Assembly (NCBI GenBank): GCA_021776735.1
Contig: JAJFFH010000008.1
Location: forward strand, 68,490-111,005
Direction: 5' to 3'
DNA length: 42,516 nucleotides
Source: Planctomycetota bacterium
GTDB taxonomy: Bacteria > Planctomycetota > PLA2
Of this stretch, positions 23,182 through 31,407 are shown piece by piece; positions within the stretch are counted from its first letter, which is position 1, and each line of letters begins with the position of its first letter. A program made the translations under genes and the position numbers. A model generated the notes under the pieces. That model did no database searches. It had not been told where the DNA came from and was given only the letters and a program-made list of their open reading frames with translations.

Positions 23182-23823
23182 TTACCGCAGACGGCGTGCC
23201 GATCGGATGCGCTCGTCGATTGTCGGGTAAAGCACCGAGGACGATCCGCCCATTTTGTCGCCGACTTCGCCCAAAAGAGCCGGGTAATCGGGGTAGGCGT
23301 CCGTTGCGAGACGGTCAGCTCTCAATTCCGTAACCCGGGCAAGGGGCGCGCCGAAGAGCAAAAAAGGGACAGCAATGACCACGAGCGGGGGCACGGTCCG
23401 CCCCCATCCGAGCATCAGGCGCCCGGGGCCGTCGGTCGGCCCTTCCCACACGAGGTCCCCGCCGACGTGGTGTGCGATTTCGTGCGCAAACACGCGCTCG
23501 AAGTGTTGCGATTCGATCTCGTCACCCACATACAGGCCGTAGCCGCCCCACACGGGAACAACGCCCGCGGTCCATCCCGGGAGGGTGCGCACAAACCGCG
23601 GCGCGGGTGCGTTCATCCGTTGCGCCGCCGCGCGTGCCGCCGCCACGCACTCCTCGCTCGCAACCGGGGTCGCCGGACCGCGCCGGCAAAGCCAAGTGCT
23701 CACGGCCAAAAACAACACACCGCACGCGGTCGCCCATGCACCACCGGCGCCCAGCCAGAAAGCTAGCAGGAACGGGACGGCGAAGTTGGCAAGCAGGCTC
23801 AGGACGCGCAGGAGGGCGATCAA
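23182..23823 (-). CDS. M48-like membrane metallopeptidase
   Basis: 213 residues. Two N-terminal transmembrane helices (about 5-45) and another pair after the active site (about 140-160). The zinc motif HEIAHH (HExxH) is followed by ELRADRLA, giving the third ligand Glu and the Asp typical of M48 (HtpX/Ste24) peptidases. GWTAGVVPVWGGYGLYVGDEI before the motif fits the family's edge strand. It probably degrades or clips membrane or misfolded proteins. The start is TTG at 23823, overlapping the pcm TGA, so it is translationally coupled to a protein-repair enzyme. Confidence 0.8.
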   Translation of the reverse strand: MIALLRVLSLLANFAVPFLLAFWLGAGGAWATACGVLFLAVSTWLCRRGPATPVASEECVAAARAAAQRMNAPAPRFVRTLPGWTAGVVPVWGGYGLYVGDEIESQHFERVFAHEIAHHVGGDLVWEGPTDGPGRLMLGWGRTVPPLVVIAVPFLLFGAPLARVTELRADRLATDAYPDYPALLGEVGDKMGGSSSVLYPTIDERIRSARRLR

Positions 23824-24497
23824 GCCACGGACGCTCCGGTCATGGGCACGAAGCGCACGGCCGTTCCCATCTCGCGTCGAAAGCGGGTGCCGTCGCGCGA
23901 GATCGTCACAAGGCGCTGGTCCTGCGCGGGCCCGACGGGCGCGATCAGCCGTCCGCCGTCACGGAGTTGCGCGAGCAGCGTCTCGGGCACACCGTGCGCG
24001 GGTGCCGCCGTCACCAGGATCGCGTCATAGGGCCCGCCATCGGGCCAGCCGAGGCCGCCGTCACCGGCATGCACGTCGATATTGCTGTAGCCGAGCCGAT
24101 TCAGGGTCGCGGTCGAGCGCTCCGCCAAGACCTCGTCGATCTCAACCGTGTGGACATGCGCCGCAATCTCGGCGAGCACCGCGGCCTGGTATCCGGACCC
24201 GGTACCGATCTCGAGCACCCGCTCGCCACCCGAAAAACCCGCCATCTCCGTCATCAGCGCGACGATGTAGGGCTGGCTGGCGGTGCTGCCCCGCCCGAGC
24301 GGGACCGGATGGTCCTCATACGCCTCATGCCGCCGATCGATCGGCACGAACTCGTGGCGCGGGACGGTCCGCAACGCGGATAACACCAGGGAATCCCGAA
24401 TGCCGCGGGCCCGAATCTGGGTCCGCACCATCTCCAACCGGAGAGCATGCCAATCCGTGGTCGAGTCGGTGGGAAGAACGCGATACCCTTCGCTCAT
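23820..24497 (-). CDS. pcm: Protein-L-isoaspartate O-methyltransferase
   Basis: 225 residues from the ATG at 24497. The SAM-binding motif VLEIGTGSGYQAAVLAEIA is canonical, preceded by the isoaspartate-binding block PRHEFVPIDRRHEAYEDHPVPLGRGSTASQPYIVALMTEM and followed by YDAILVTAAPAHGVPETLLAQLRDGGRLIAPVG, all diagnostic of PCMT. It methylates isoaspartyl residues to start their repair. Its start codon is back to back with that of the LarA-like gene (shared CATATG), leaving no untranslated leader for one or both. The first gene of a leftward set with M48, zinc-knuckle and DoxX genes. Confidence 0.93.
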   Translation of the reverse strand: MSEGYRVLPTDSTTDWHALRLEMVRTQIRARGIRDSLVLSALRTVPRHEFVPIDRRHEAYEDHPVPLGRGSTASQPYIVALMTEMAGFSGGERVLEIGTGSGYQAAVLAEIAAHVHTVEIDEVLAERSTATLNRLGYSNIDVHAGDGGLGWPDGGPYDAILVTAAPAHGVPETLLAQLRDGGRLIAPVGPAQDQRLVTISRDGTRFRREMGTAVRFVPMTGASVA

Positions 24498-25649
24498 ATG
24501 CCGGTTCCGATAGCGGGCGAACCCGCCTACGGCCAATTCGCCTACGGCCAGAGTATCGTGACCCTCGATGTCCCCCAAGGGATATCGCTGGCCGCGCGTA
24601 CGCCGCCGTGCATGGACGCACTAGCACTCTACCGCAAGGCTGTCGCCGAGGCGGAATGGCCCGAGCGACTGCCCGCACCGGTCGCGGTGATCGTGCCCGA
24701 CGAAACACGGCCGGCCCACCGGGCCGCGGCGCTGGAAGCACTGCAGAGCATCCTCCCTTCCGACACGCTGGTGGTCGTCGGCGGCGGCCTGCACCCTTCG
24801 CGTCCCCTGAACACCCCCTGGCCGGTCACCGTTCACGATGCCGAGGCGAAAGACCTCGTGGATCTCGGAACGGCCCAGGATATCGCCGTCCGTTTGCATC
24901 CCTCCGTGGCTCGGGCGGGCACGGTGATTGTCGTCAGCGCGGTGATGCCGCACTACCTCGCCGGGTTCAGCGGTGGGCCGAAGGGCATCGTCCCCGGTGT
25001 CGCAGGCAAGGAGACGATCCTCGGTGTGCATGCAAGCGAGCCTGGAGAATCCTTTGCAAATGCAATCCGCGCCTGCGCCGCGCGCTTGCCGTGTCCGGCG
25101 TACGGACTTCAGCTGCTTGTGGGGGCCCGGGGGCCGTTCGATGCCGTGGCGGGACCGCTGCGAGTCGCGCACGACGAAGCCGTGCACCGCTACCGGGCGG
25201 CGTGCGCGCAGCCGCGGCCCGCGCCCGTGGACTGCGTGATCGCCGACGCGGGCGGCGCGCCGTTCGACGCGACGCTGTTGCAAGCGCACAAGGCGTATCA
25301 CGCGGCCGCGCAACTCGTGCGCGACGGCGGCACGCTCGTGCTCCTCGCCCGATGCGACGAAGGATACGGCCATCCGGAGTTCGAAGCGCGACTGCGGGCC
25401 GCGGATCCGATGGCCGGTCCGTTTCATCCCTACGCGCGCACGGCCAGGGTGTGGTGGGAAAAGGCGCGCCGCATCCGCACGCTCATCGTGACCGACCTCG
25501 ATGTCGCGCACCTCGGCGTCACGCGCGTCGTTCCCGACGACGTCCCCGGACTGCTGTTTCCGGCCTCCCCTCCCGGCGCCCTCCCCTCTGGCGCATCCGA
25601 TTCCAGCCTCCTCCTTGCTCCGGCAGCGCAGGAACTGTTGTTTTCATGA
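24498..25649 (+). CDS. LarA-like nickel-dependent racemase family protein (DUF2088)
   Basis: 383 residues. VIVPDETRPAHRAAALEAL is the N-terminal LarA motif (D-x-T-R-P), and MPHYLAGFSGGPKGIVPGVAGKETI is the central H-x3-G-x2-GG-x-K-x2-PG signature with the catalytic His. The C-terminal half (about 220-383) is the family's second Rossmann-like domain. LarA proteins racemise lactate or other 2-hydroxy acids with a nickel-pincer cofactor; the substrate here is unknown. M1 copy 8 encodes DIAVR near residue 130. The stop overlaps the glycosyltransferase start (ATGA). Confidence 0.82.
   Translation: MPVPIAGEPAYGQFAYGQSIVTLDVPQGISLAARTPPCMDALALYRKAVAEAEWPERLPAPVAVIVPDETRPAHRAAALEALQSILPSDTLVVVGGGLHPSRPLNTPWPVTVHDAEAKDLVDLGTAQDIAVRLHPSVARAGTVIVVSAVMPHYLAGFSGGPKGIVPGVAGKETILGVHASEPGESFANAIRACAARLPCPAYGLQLLVGARGPFDAVAGPLRVAHDEAVHRYRAACAQPRPAPVDCVIADAGGAPFDATLLQAHKAYHAAAQLVRDGGTLVLLARCDEGYGHPEFEARLRAADPMAGPFHPYARTARVWWEKARRIRTLIVTDLDVAHLGVTRVVPDDVPGLLFPASPPGALPSGASDSSLLLAPAAQELLFS
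24881..24893 (-). repeat. Motif M1 copy 8 (ACGGACGGCGATA)
   Basis: Inside the LarA-like gene on its antisense strand, preceded by TGCAA; sense reading DIAVR. Confidence 0.75.
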
Positions 25650-26776
25650 CGGCGTTCGCCATCATCGCGCTCCTCGCCGGCAGTGTCGCACTGTTGCGTT
25701 ACCTCATCGCGCTGCCGCTTCTGTTTCGCTACCTTCGGCGCGGACGCTTGCCATCGAACCCCACCGGGCCGACGCCACCGATGTCGTTGCTCAAGCCGCT
25801 GTACGGCGCGGACCCCGGCCTCACCGACAACCTGTTGGGCACACTGCAACAGGACTACCCGGAATTCGAAGTCCTGTTCCTGCACGAGCGGCCCTACGAT
25901 CCAGCTCTCTACAACGCCCACGAGGCGGTCGCCCATGTGCAGGATGTCTCGTGCCGGTTTGTCGAGGGGCGCGCGCCGGACATGGCCAACCCGAAGGCGG
26001 CGGTGCTGGTGCACGGCGAGCAGGCCGCGGGCTTCGACGTGCTTGTGGCGGCCGATTCGGACGTTCGGCCCGATCCGCACTTTCTGCGTGACATCGCGCA
26101 CGGACTCGAAAGCGCCGACGCGGTGTCGTTCGCGCCGGTGTTTTTCGGCATGCGGACGTTTGGCGCGCGGCTCGCGGCGCTGGCCGTCAACACGGACGGG
26201 CTCGTAACCGTCGTCATGACCAACGGCGACGCCATGACCGGCGCGACGATCGGCGTGAAACGCGAAGCGCTCGAACACATCGGAGGATGGCGCGCGGTAG
26301 GGGACCGGATCGCGGACGACTATTCGCTGGGCGAAAAACTCAAGCACGCCGGGTACAAGCTCGCCCTCGCCCGGCGCCCTGCACGTCTATACTTTCCCGG
26401 CGAGGACGGACGCGAGTCCTGGCGCTGGGCCACACGCTGGCTCCGCACGATCCGTTCCACCGTGCCGGGCTGGTATCTCGTCGGCGCCCTGCCCGCCTGC
26501 GCACCGGTGCTGCTCCTGCTCACTGCGTTCCTGACCCCCTTCACGACCGCAGCCCTATGGTTGCTCGTCATGGCGCTCGCGCTGCGCACCCAGATCGCCG
26601 TGCTGGTCGATTTACGGTACTGCCGCGACCGATCGCTGCTTGGCTCGCTCCATCTGCTTCCGCTGCTGTGGATCGCCGAACCCGTCGCGTACGTAGCGGG
26701 GCTTTTCGGACGCACCGTGACGTGGCGCGGGCGGTTGTACCGGTTGAAACGCGGGCGTGTTAGCCTGCCGGAGTGA
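25646..26776 (+). CDS. GT21-type ceramide-glucosyltransferase-like glycosyltransferase
   Basis: 376 residues. An N-terminal transmembrane helix (about 3-25) precedes the GT-A domain: MSLLKPLYGADPGLTDNL, FEVLFLHE, VLVAADSDVRPD (the first Asp motif), then DAMTGATIGVKREALEHIGGW and ADDYSLGEKLKHAGY. The C-terminal RWLRTIRS block and three more membrane helices give the ceramide glucosyltransferase/HpnI layout. It probably glycosylates a lipid at the cytoplasmic membrane, perhaps a hopanoid, as HpnI does, or a sphingolipid-like lipid. The ATG at 25646 overlaps the upstream stop, and its own stop overlaps trpS (TGATG). Confidence 0.87.
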   Translation: MTAFAIIALLAGSVALLRYLIALPLLFRYLRRGRLPSNPTGPTPPMSLLKPLYGADPGLTDNLLGTLQQDYPEFEVLFLHERPYDPALYNAHEAVAHVQDVSCRFVEGRAPDMANPKAAVLVHGEQAAGFDVLVAADSDVRPDPHFLRDIAHGLESADAVSFAPVFFGMRTFGARLAALAVNTDGLVTVVMTNGDAMTGATIGVKREALEHIGGWRAVGDRIADDYSLGEKLKHAGYKLALARRPARLYFPGEDGRESWRWATRWLRTIRSTVPGWYLVGALPACAPVLLLLTAFLTPFTTAALWLLVMALALRTQIAVLVDLRYCRDRSLLGSLHLLPLLWIAEPVAYVAGLFGRTVTWRGRLYRLKRGRVSLPE

Positions 26777-27759
26777 TGGCGAAAAAGCCCAAGACGGTCT
26801 TGTCGCTGTGCCGGGCCACGGGCGTACTGCATCTCGGCAACTACCTGGGGGCGGTGCGCGACTTCGTGGCACTGAGCGAAGACCCGAACGCGGAGTGCTA
26901 CTTCGGCATCGCCGACCTGCACGCGCTCACGTCGCTCACGGATCCCGAAAAACTGCGCCCGGCGACACGACAGGTCGCCCGCGACTACCTTGCCGCAGGC
27001 ATCGATCCGCAACAGTCCGCCCTGTTCCTGCAGTCCGACGTCAAGGAGACGAACGAACTGTTCTGGCTCCTGTGCAACGTAACGGCGACCGGCGAACTCC
27101 TGCGCTCCAAGACGTACAAGGAGATGTCGGACAAGCAGCCGGAGAACGTCAACGCCGGACTGCTCATGTACCCCGTGCTCATGGCGGCCGACATCCTGGG
27201 GCCGCAAGCGGACCTCGTGCCCGTCGGCGACGACCAGATTACGCACCTGGAAATGGCCCGCAACATCGCCAAGCGTTTCAACCACCGCTTCGGTGAGACC
27301 CTGCGCATGCCGGCGCCCTACCGCAAGAGCTCGATCCGCGTCCCCGGCCTCGACGGCAAGGGCAAGATGTCGAAGAGCGACGGCAACGGATTCGGCATCG
27401 CGGAAGAACCCGAAGCCATCTGGGAAAAACTCCGCGTCGCCTACACCGACCCCGCCCGGCAACGGCGCACGGATCCGGGCAATCCCGACCTCTGCCCCAT
27501 CGCCACGATCCACCGCTTCGTCTCGCCCAAAGACGATGTCGAAAAGATCGAGGACGGATGTCGCACGGCCGGGATCGGCTGTATCGATTGCAAAAAGATC
27601 CTGCACGGCCATTTGAGCGACCTGCTCGCCCCGGTAAGAGCCCGCAACCAAAAGCTGACGGACGGCGATGTCTCGGATGCGCTGGCGGCGGGCGCCACCA
27701 GGGTGCGCACGCGGTTTCAGGAGACGGTGGCAACCGTCCGCGAAAGGATGGGGCTATGA
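26776..27759 (+). CDS. trpS: Tryptophanyl-tRNA synthetase
   Basis: 327 residues, normal length. The class I signatures are present: TGVLHLGNYLGA (HIGH-type) and GKMSKSDGN (KMSKS), with the Trp-specific MYPVLMAADIL and LVPVGDDQITHLEMARNIAKRFN blocks. It charges tRNA-Trp. Both its ends overlap neighbours (TGATG with the glycosyltransferase, ATGA with the dioxygenase). M1 copy 9 lies in the variable C-terminal part, encoding TDGDV. The pairing with tryptophan 2,3-dioxygenase in one operon couples use and breakdown of the same amino acid. Confidence 0.96.
   Translation: MAKKPKTVLSLCRATGVLHLGNYLGAVRDFVALSEDPNAECYFGIADLHALTSLTDPEKLRPATRQVARDYLAAGIDPQQSALFLQSDVKETNELFWLLCNVTATGELLRSKTYKEMSDKQPENVNAGLLMYPVLMAADILGPQADLVPVGDDQITHLEMARNIAKRFNHRFGETLRMPAPYRKSSIRVPGLDGKGKMSKSDGNGFGIAEEPEAIWEKLRVAYTDPARQRRTDPGNPDLCPIATIHRFVSPKDDVEKIEDGCRTAGIGCIDCKKILHGHLSDLLAPVRARNQKLTDGDVSDALAAGATRVRTRFQETVATVRERMGL
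27658..27670 (+). repeat. Motif M1 copy 9
   Basis: Exact, near the 3' end of trpS, preceded by AGCTG and followed by TCTC. Confidence 0.85.
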
Positions 27760-28793
27760 GCAAACCGGTCACGTACGAAACCTACCTGCGCCTCGACAAC
27801 ATTCTGGATGCGCAGGAGCCGATGGGCCCGGACGGCAAACCGCGCCCGCGAGCGCACCACGACGAGATGCTGTTTGTCGTCGTGCATCAGGCGTATGAGC
27901 TGTGGTTCAAGCAGGTCATTCACGAGCTGACGAGGGCGTGCGACCTGCTGGCCGACGATCCCGTGCCGGAGCCGGCGATCCCGCGTATCTGCTCGGCGCT
28001 CCGGCGCGTACACGAGATCCAAAAGGTGATGCTCGCGCACCTCCCGGTCATCGAGACCATGAACCCCGTGGACTTCCTGGCCTTTCGCGATTCCCTCGGC
28101 AACGCATCGGGCTTTCAGTCCGCCCAGTTCCGCGAGCTGGAGATCATGGCCGGGCTCCGGGACGAACAGCGCGTCAACTACCAGGGCGATACGTTCGAGC
28201 GCCGTTTTCGACCTGAGACCATCGCGCGTTTCGACGCGCTGCGCAGCCGGCCGAGCCTGCGCCAGGCGCTCAACACCTGGCTCGAGCGCACGCCGTGCGA
28301 GCCGGGCTTTGTCGCGACGTACCTGATGGCGTTCGACGGCTACGTCGATGCGCAAACGAAGACGCACAAGGACAACCCGCAGCTCTCGGACAAGGAGCGC
28401 GCGAACGCGGTAGGGATGCTCGAAAACTACCGCCGCAACGGCCACGAGTTCCTTGAAGGCGACGACGCGGACATGCACGCCGCCTGCCTGTTCATCGCCG
28501 CGTACCGCGACGAGCCGCTGCTCGAGCGCCCGAACCGCCTGCTGGACTCCCTGCTCGAGTTCGAGGAGCTTTGGAGGCTCTGGCGCTTCCGCCACGCCCG
28601 CATGGTCGAGCGCATGATCGGTCTGCGCGTCGGCACCGGTGGCAGCAGCGGCGTCGCGTACCTGGACAAGACCGCCACCGAACGCTATCGCATCTTCACG
28701 GTGATCCTTGAGTCGCGAAGCTTCCTGATCCCGCGCAAGCTCCTGCCGCCCCTGAAGGAAAAGGGCCGCTACGGCTTCGCCGCCGACGCGTAG
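27756..28793 (+). CDS. kynA: Tryptophan 2,3-dioxygenase
   Basis: 345 residues. Heme dioxygenase opening the indole ring of L-tryptophan to N-formylkynurenine. The N-terminal YETYLRLDNILDAQ, HHDEMLFVVVHQAYELWFKQVIHEL (active-site His and substrate-binding residues), SGFQSAQFRELEIMAG and the C-terminal RHARMVERMIGLRVGTGGSSGVAYLDKT motif (proximal heme His and the GTGGS loop) are all intact. The start ATG overlaps the trpS stop. No kynurenine formamidase or kynureninase is in the window, so the rest of the pathway, if present, is elsewhere. Last gene of the rightward operon that begins at 24498. Confidence 0.95.
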   Translation: MSKPVTYETYLRLDNILDAQEPMGPDGKPRPRAHHDEMLFVVVHQAYELWFKQVIHELTRACDLLADDPVPEPAIPRICSALRRVHEIQKVMLAHLPVIETMNPVDFLAFRDSLGNASGFQSAQFRELEIMAGLRDEQRVNYQGDTFERRFRPETIARFDALRSRPSLRQALNTWLERTPCEPGFVATYLMAFDGYVDAQTKTHKDNPQLSDKERANAVGMLENYRRNGHEFLEGDDADMHAACLFIAAYRDEPLLERPNRLLDSLLEFEELWRLWRFRHARMVERMIGLRVGTGGSSGVAYLDKTATERYRIFTVILESRSFLIPRKLLPPLKEKGRYGFAADA

Positions 28794-28937
28794 CGCGCTA
28801 CTTCTCGTGGCGCTCGTAGCGCGCTGAATGGTGCGGGATAGCCAAGCCGCCACTTCGACGACTCCATGGCTCGTGCCCGTCGATCATCTCACCGTGTCCG
28901 CCCTGCGGCTTGGCATCACCTGCGGCGCGAAGCGTCG

Positions 28938-29179
28938 TCAGGTGCGTCCGATCCCGTCCCAAGATCCGAGGCCTCCAAAGCGTGTTCGGATGTATTCCTT
29001 CGTGCTCTCCGGCGGCAGCTTCACCGTGCCCGGCCCGCTCCGCACGAAAAAGTCGCCGTCCGTTGCGGACTCCGTCCCCTTCCATTTGAGAAACACGGGC
29101 TCCGGGCTGCGCTGGCAGCTCACCACGCAGACGGTCCTGCCCTGCACGATCTGCACCTTGGGATCGATGCAGGTGCCGG
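28938..29179 (-). pseudogene. 3' remnant of an AlbA_2/Schlafen-like gene fused after hsdR
   Basis: In a frame shifted relative to hsdR, the sequence reads DPKVQIVQGRTVCVVSC, then EPVFLKW, then DFFVRSGPGTVKL and TKEYIRTRF before ending. This order (a strand, F-V-R-S-G-x-T, E-Y-I-x-x-R) resembles the C-terminal tail of AlbA_2/Schlafen-type ATP-binding regulators. Only about 75 residues survive, with no start codon. The junction is at about 29180. The family is a tentative call. Confidence 0.45.
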
Positions 29180-29802
29180 CCGTAGGCGAGGAGCGGCTCG
29201 CGCGGGTCGCGGTCGGTCTTGTACTGGCGGATGGCGTCCTCGACGTCCTGTCCGCTGAGCGGGTTCTTGAGTTCGGCCGTGAAGACGGGCAAGCCGTTCA
29301 GGAAGAGCACCAGGTCGAGGCTCTTTTTGTTCTTGGTGCTGTAGTGCACCTGGCGCACCACCGCGAAGAGGTTTGCCGCGTGCAGCCGCCGCGGCTCCTC
29401 ATTGAGGCCGCTCGCCGGGCGGAAGTAGGCCAGTTGGAACTTGCAGCCAGAATCCTTGAGGCCGTTGCGCAGCACGTCGAGCGCCCCGCGCCGCTCGACC
29501 TCGGCAGCGAGACGCCGGAGGAACTGTTCCCTGACTGCCGCGCCGTGGTGCTGCTCGAGCTTCTTCCACGCCTTCGGCTGCGTGGCGAGGACGAAGTCCA
29601 CCACGTCGCGCGGCAGCAGGCAGAGCGCGCGGTCGTAGTCCTCCCGTGTGCGCTTGCGGTAGCCACCCGGCGGCGTAACGCCGTAGGACGGCGATGTCTC
29701 GCGGACGGCCGTCGCGTCGCCCGCGCAGGCATCCGGACCGTGCTGGAGCAGCCCGCACTCGATCGCCTCCTCGAAGGAACGCTCGGAGATCTCGGGACTC
29801 AT
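29180..29802 (-). pseudogene. hsdR: Truncated type I restriction subunit HsdR (N-terminal part)
   Basis: About 207 residues of a protein that is usually near 1000. The start MSPEISERSFEEAIECGLL and the nuclease segment LDLVLFLNGLPVFTAELKNPL (PD-(D/E)xK: Asp, Glu-x-Lys) followed by DVEDAIRQYKTDRDPREPLLAYG are typical HsdR. The homology then stops near 29180 and foreign sequence follows out of frame. All motor (DEAD-box) and coupling domains are missing, so it cannot translocate or cut as HsdR. Its start overlaps the hsdS stop (ATGA). A near-M1 sequence (TAGGACGGCGATG) is at 29684. Confidence 0.85.
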
Positions 29803-30500
29803 GCGACCTCGTCCCGCACGTCGATCTTGCCCGTCACCGCAGCGGAGATGAGCGCCGTGCGGAGTTCCTTGAGGCGCTCGATGGCCTCGAGCACCTTGGC
29901 GGCGAGGGCATCGATCCGCGCCGTCTCCCGGTCAAGGAAGGCGGCGATGGCGCGTTGCTCGGGTTCGGGGGGCGACGAGAAAAGGACCGTGCGGATCGCG
30001 TCTCTGCCGAGGCCGAACCGGGTAATGCCATTCGCCGCAACGTGGAATTGATCGCGTGGGCCGACGGCTGCGAATGCTCGACATAGAAACGCACCTTCGT
30101 AGTCGGCGCCGGGACGAATGTGCGCGAGGTGATAGCCGCACAGCACGCCGGGAAGATCCTCCGCGACAACCGCAGGAACAGCAATATCCGTCCAGGATTC
30201 GGAGTCCTTCGTGATGAGCACATCGCCAGCACGAAGCGAGAAGCGGCGCACCTGCTCACGGGTTGCGGTTGCCGACATGAACTCCAGCACTCCGGTGATG
30301 CGCTCGTTGTAATACACGTCGGTGTAGTTACAGAGTCGAACGGCCTCTTGGCCTTCGACGGACTTCTTGTCGACGTTGCTGAGCTCCACAGACGCAAGCG
30401 TCTTCAGCCGCTTCACCTCCCAATGCGCCGGAATCTCCCCCAGCCACTCGACGCCGGAGTCCTTGTACTCAGTGTACGCCCTGTAACGTTGCGCACTCAT
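29799..30500 (-). CDS. hsdS: Half-length type I specificity subunit HsdS
   Basis: 233 residues; HsdS is normally near 400-450 with two target-recognition domains. Here there is one: YKDSGVEWLGEIPAHWEVKRLK opens a repeat unit, a single recognition domain follows (LSNVDKKSVEGQEAVRLCNY to FSSPPEPEQ), and the conserved coiled-coil EQRAIAAFLDRETARIDALAAKVLEAIERLKELRTALISAAVTGKIDVR ends it. Half-HsdS proteins can dimerise, so it could still bind DNA, but the partner subunits are damaged. The ATG at 30500 overlaps the abiEii stop. A deletion between the two halves of a full gene is the simplest origin. Confidence 0.85.
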   Translation of the reverse strand: MSAQRYRAYTEYKDSGVEWLGEIPAHWEVKRLKTLASVELSNVDKKSVEGQEAVRLCNYTDVYYNERITGVLEFMSATATREQVRRFSLRAGDVLITKDSESWTDIAVPAVVAEDLPGVLCGYHLAHIRPGADYEGAFLCRAFAAVGPRDQFHVAANGITRFGLGRDAIRTVLFSSPPEPEQRAIAAFLDRETARIDALAAKVLEAIERLKELRTALISAAVTGKIDVRDEVA

Positions 30501-31407
30501 CGCCACGGACCTCCGGGCGGCCAGCTCCCTTCGGACTGCACGCCCCGCCTTACATCCGTTAGGACCGGCGACAGGAATGCGTCGAGCACCCGCGCACAAT
30601 CGGTCCCGAACTCTTCGGGCACCGCGATCCTCGCGCGGCGCGCGAAGGCGCGCATCTGTGCCGGACGGGACGGGTTCTCCCAGTACTCACGCGTCAGCGC
30701 GATGGGCGCTGTCTCCGGGATCGGCGTGTGGCGCCGTTCGAACGTCCGCCGCACTGCCTCCGTCAGCGTGGCGCGGTCGAACCGGAAGCAACTCGCGAGA
30801 TGGTGCAGGTCGAAGAAGTCCTTGATCCGGCTGTTCCGGCCGCCGAGCACCACCATCGCCTCGAACTTCTCCGCGATCACCGCCTCGCGCGGGTAGGCGA
30901 GCAGCTCGGGCGTGGGGAAGTCGAGCAGCGTCGGGTACGCGCAGGCCTCCGGAGCCGGCCAGACCGCGTCGCCCAGACCCATGTCGATCTGCAGCGTCAG
31001 TCGGGCCTTTGCGACGCGTGCGATCATCGTAGCCCGCGTGCCAGCGTACTCGTCCTGCGCCCGGATGGCCTCGATGGCAATGCTCGTCTTGTCGAAGACG
31101 ACAGCATCCGGCGGAACGGGAGTCCGACGATGGCGCGGAGGTCCTCGCGGATGGCCTCGAACCCGCCGTCCCCGCGACGCAGCAGATCGAGGTCTCGTGT
31201 AGCGCGATAGGGCCGATCCGACCAGAGCCGCAGAAGCATCGCGCCCTTCAGCACGAAGCGGTCGCGGCGATCGGAGACGGCGAGCCGATAGAGAAAGCGC
31301 TCGAGACAGTAGCTCGTGAGCAGTGTCTGGTAGTCGTCCCCGGTCTCCTTCGCACGATTGAGCAGGCGCGCGGCGACGGAAGCGGCGAGGTTCTTCTTGC
31401 CGCTCAT
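30497..31407 (-). pseudogene. abiEii: AbiEii nucleotidyltransferase toxin, frameshifted
   Basis: The start (MSGKKNLAASVAARLLNRAKETGDDYQTLL...FVLKGAMLLRLWSDRPYRATRDLDLL) is the AbiEii/AbiGII nucleotidyltransferase motif with GAMLL and the R-x-T-x-D-x-D-L metal site. At about 31131-31145 the homology jumps frame: the continuation PVPPDAVVFDKTSIAIEAIR...YPREAVIAEKFEAMVVLGGRNSRIKDFFDLHHLA to the end at 30497 lies one base off. Without correction the product stops at 31024, losing the C-terminal half. A real indel or a sequencing error could explain it. It overlaps abiEi (ATGA) and hsdS (ATGA). Confidence 0.85.

Noticed and set aside
23585..26776. 1063-residue Arg-rich open frame
   Set aside because: Only the last 376 residues, from the ATG at 25646, are a real protein; the rest is a shadow of pcm and the LarA-like gene in another frame.
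29051..29063. GTCGCCGTCCGT at 29051 and TAGGACGGCGATG at 29684 as M1 copies
   Set aside because: Two mismatches each to the 13-mer; kept out of the count.
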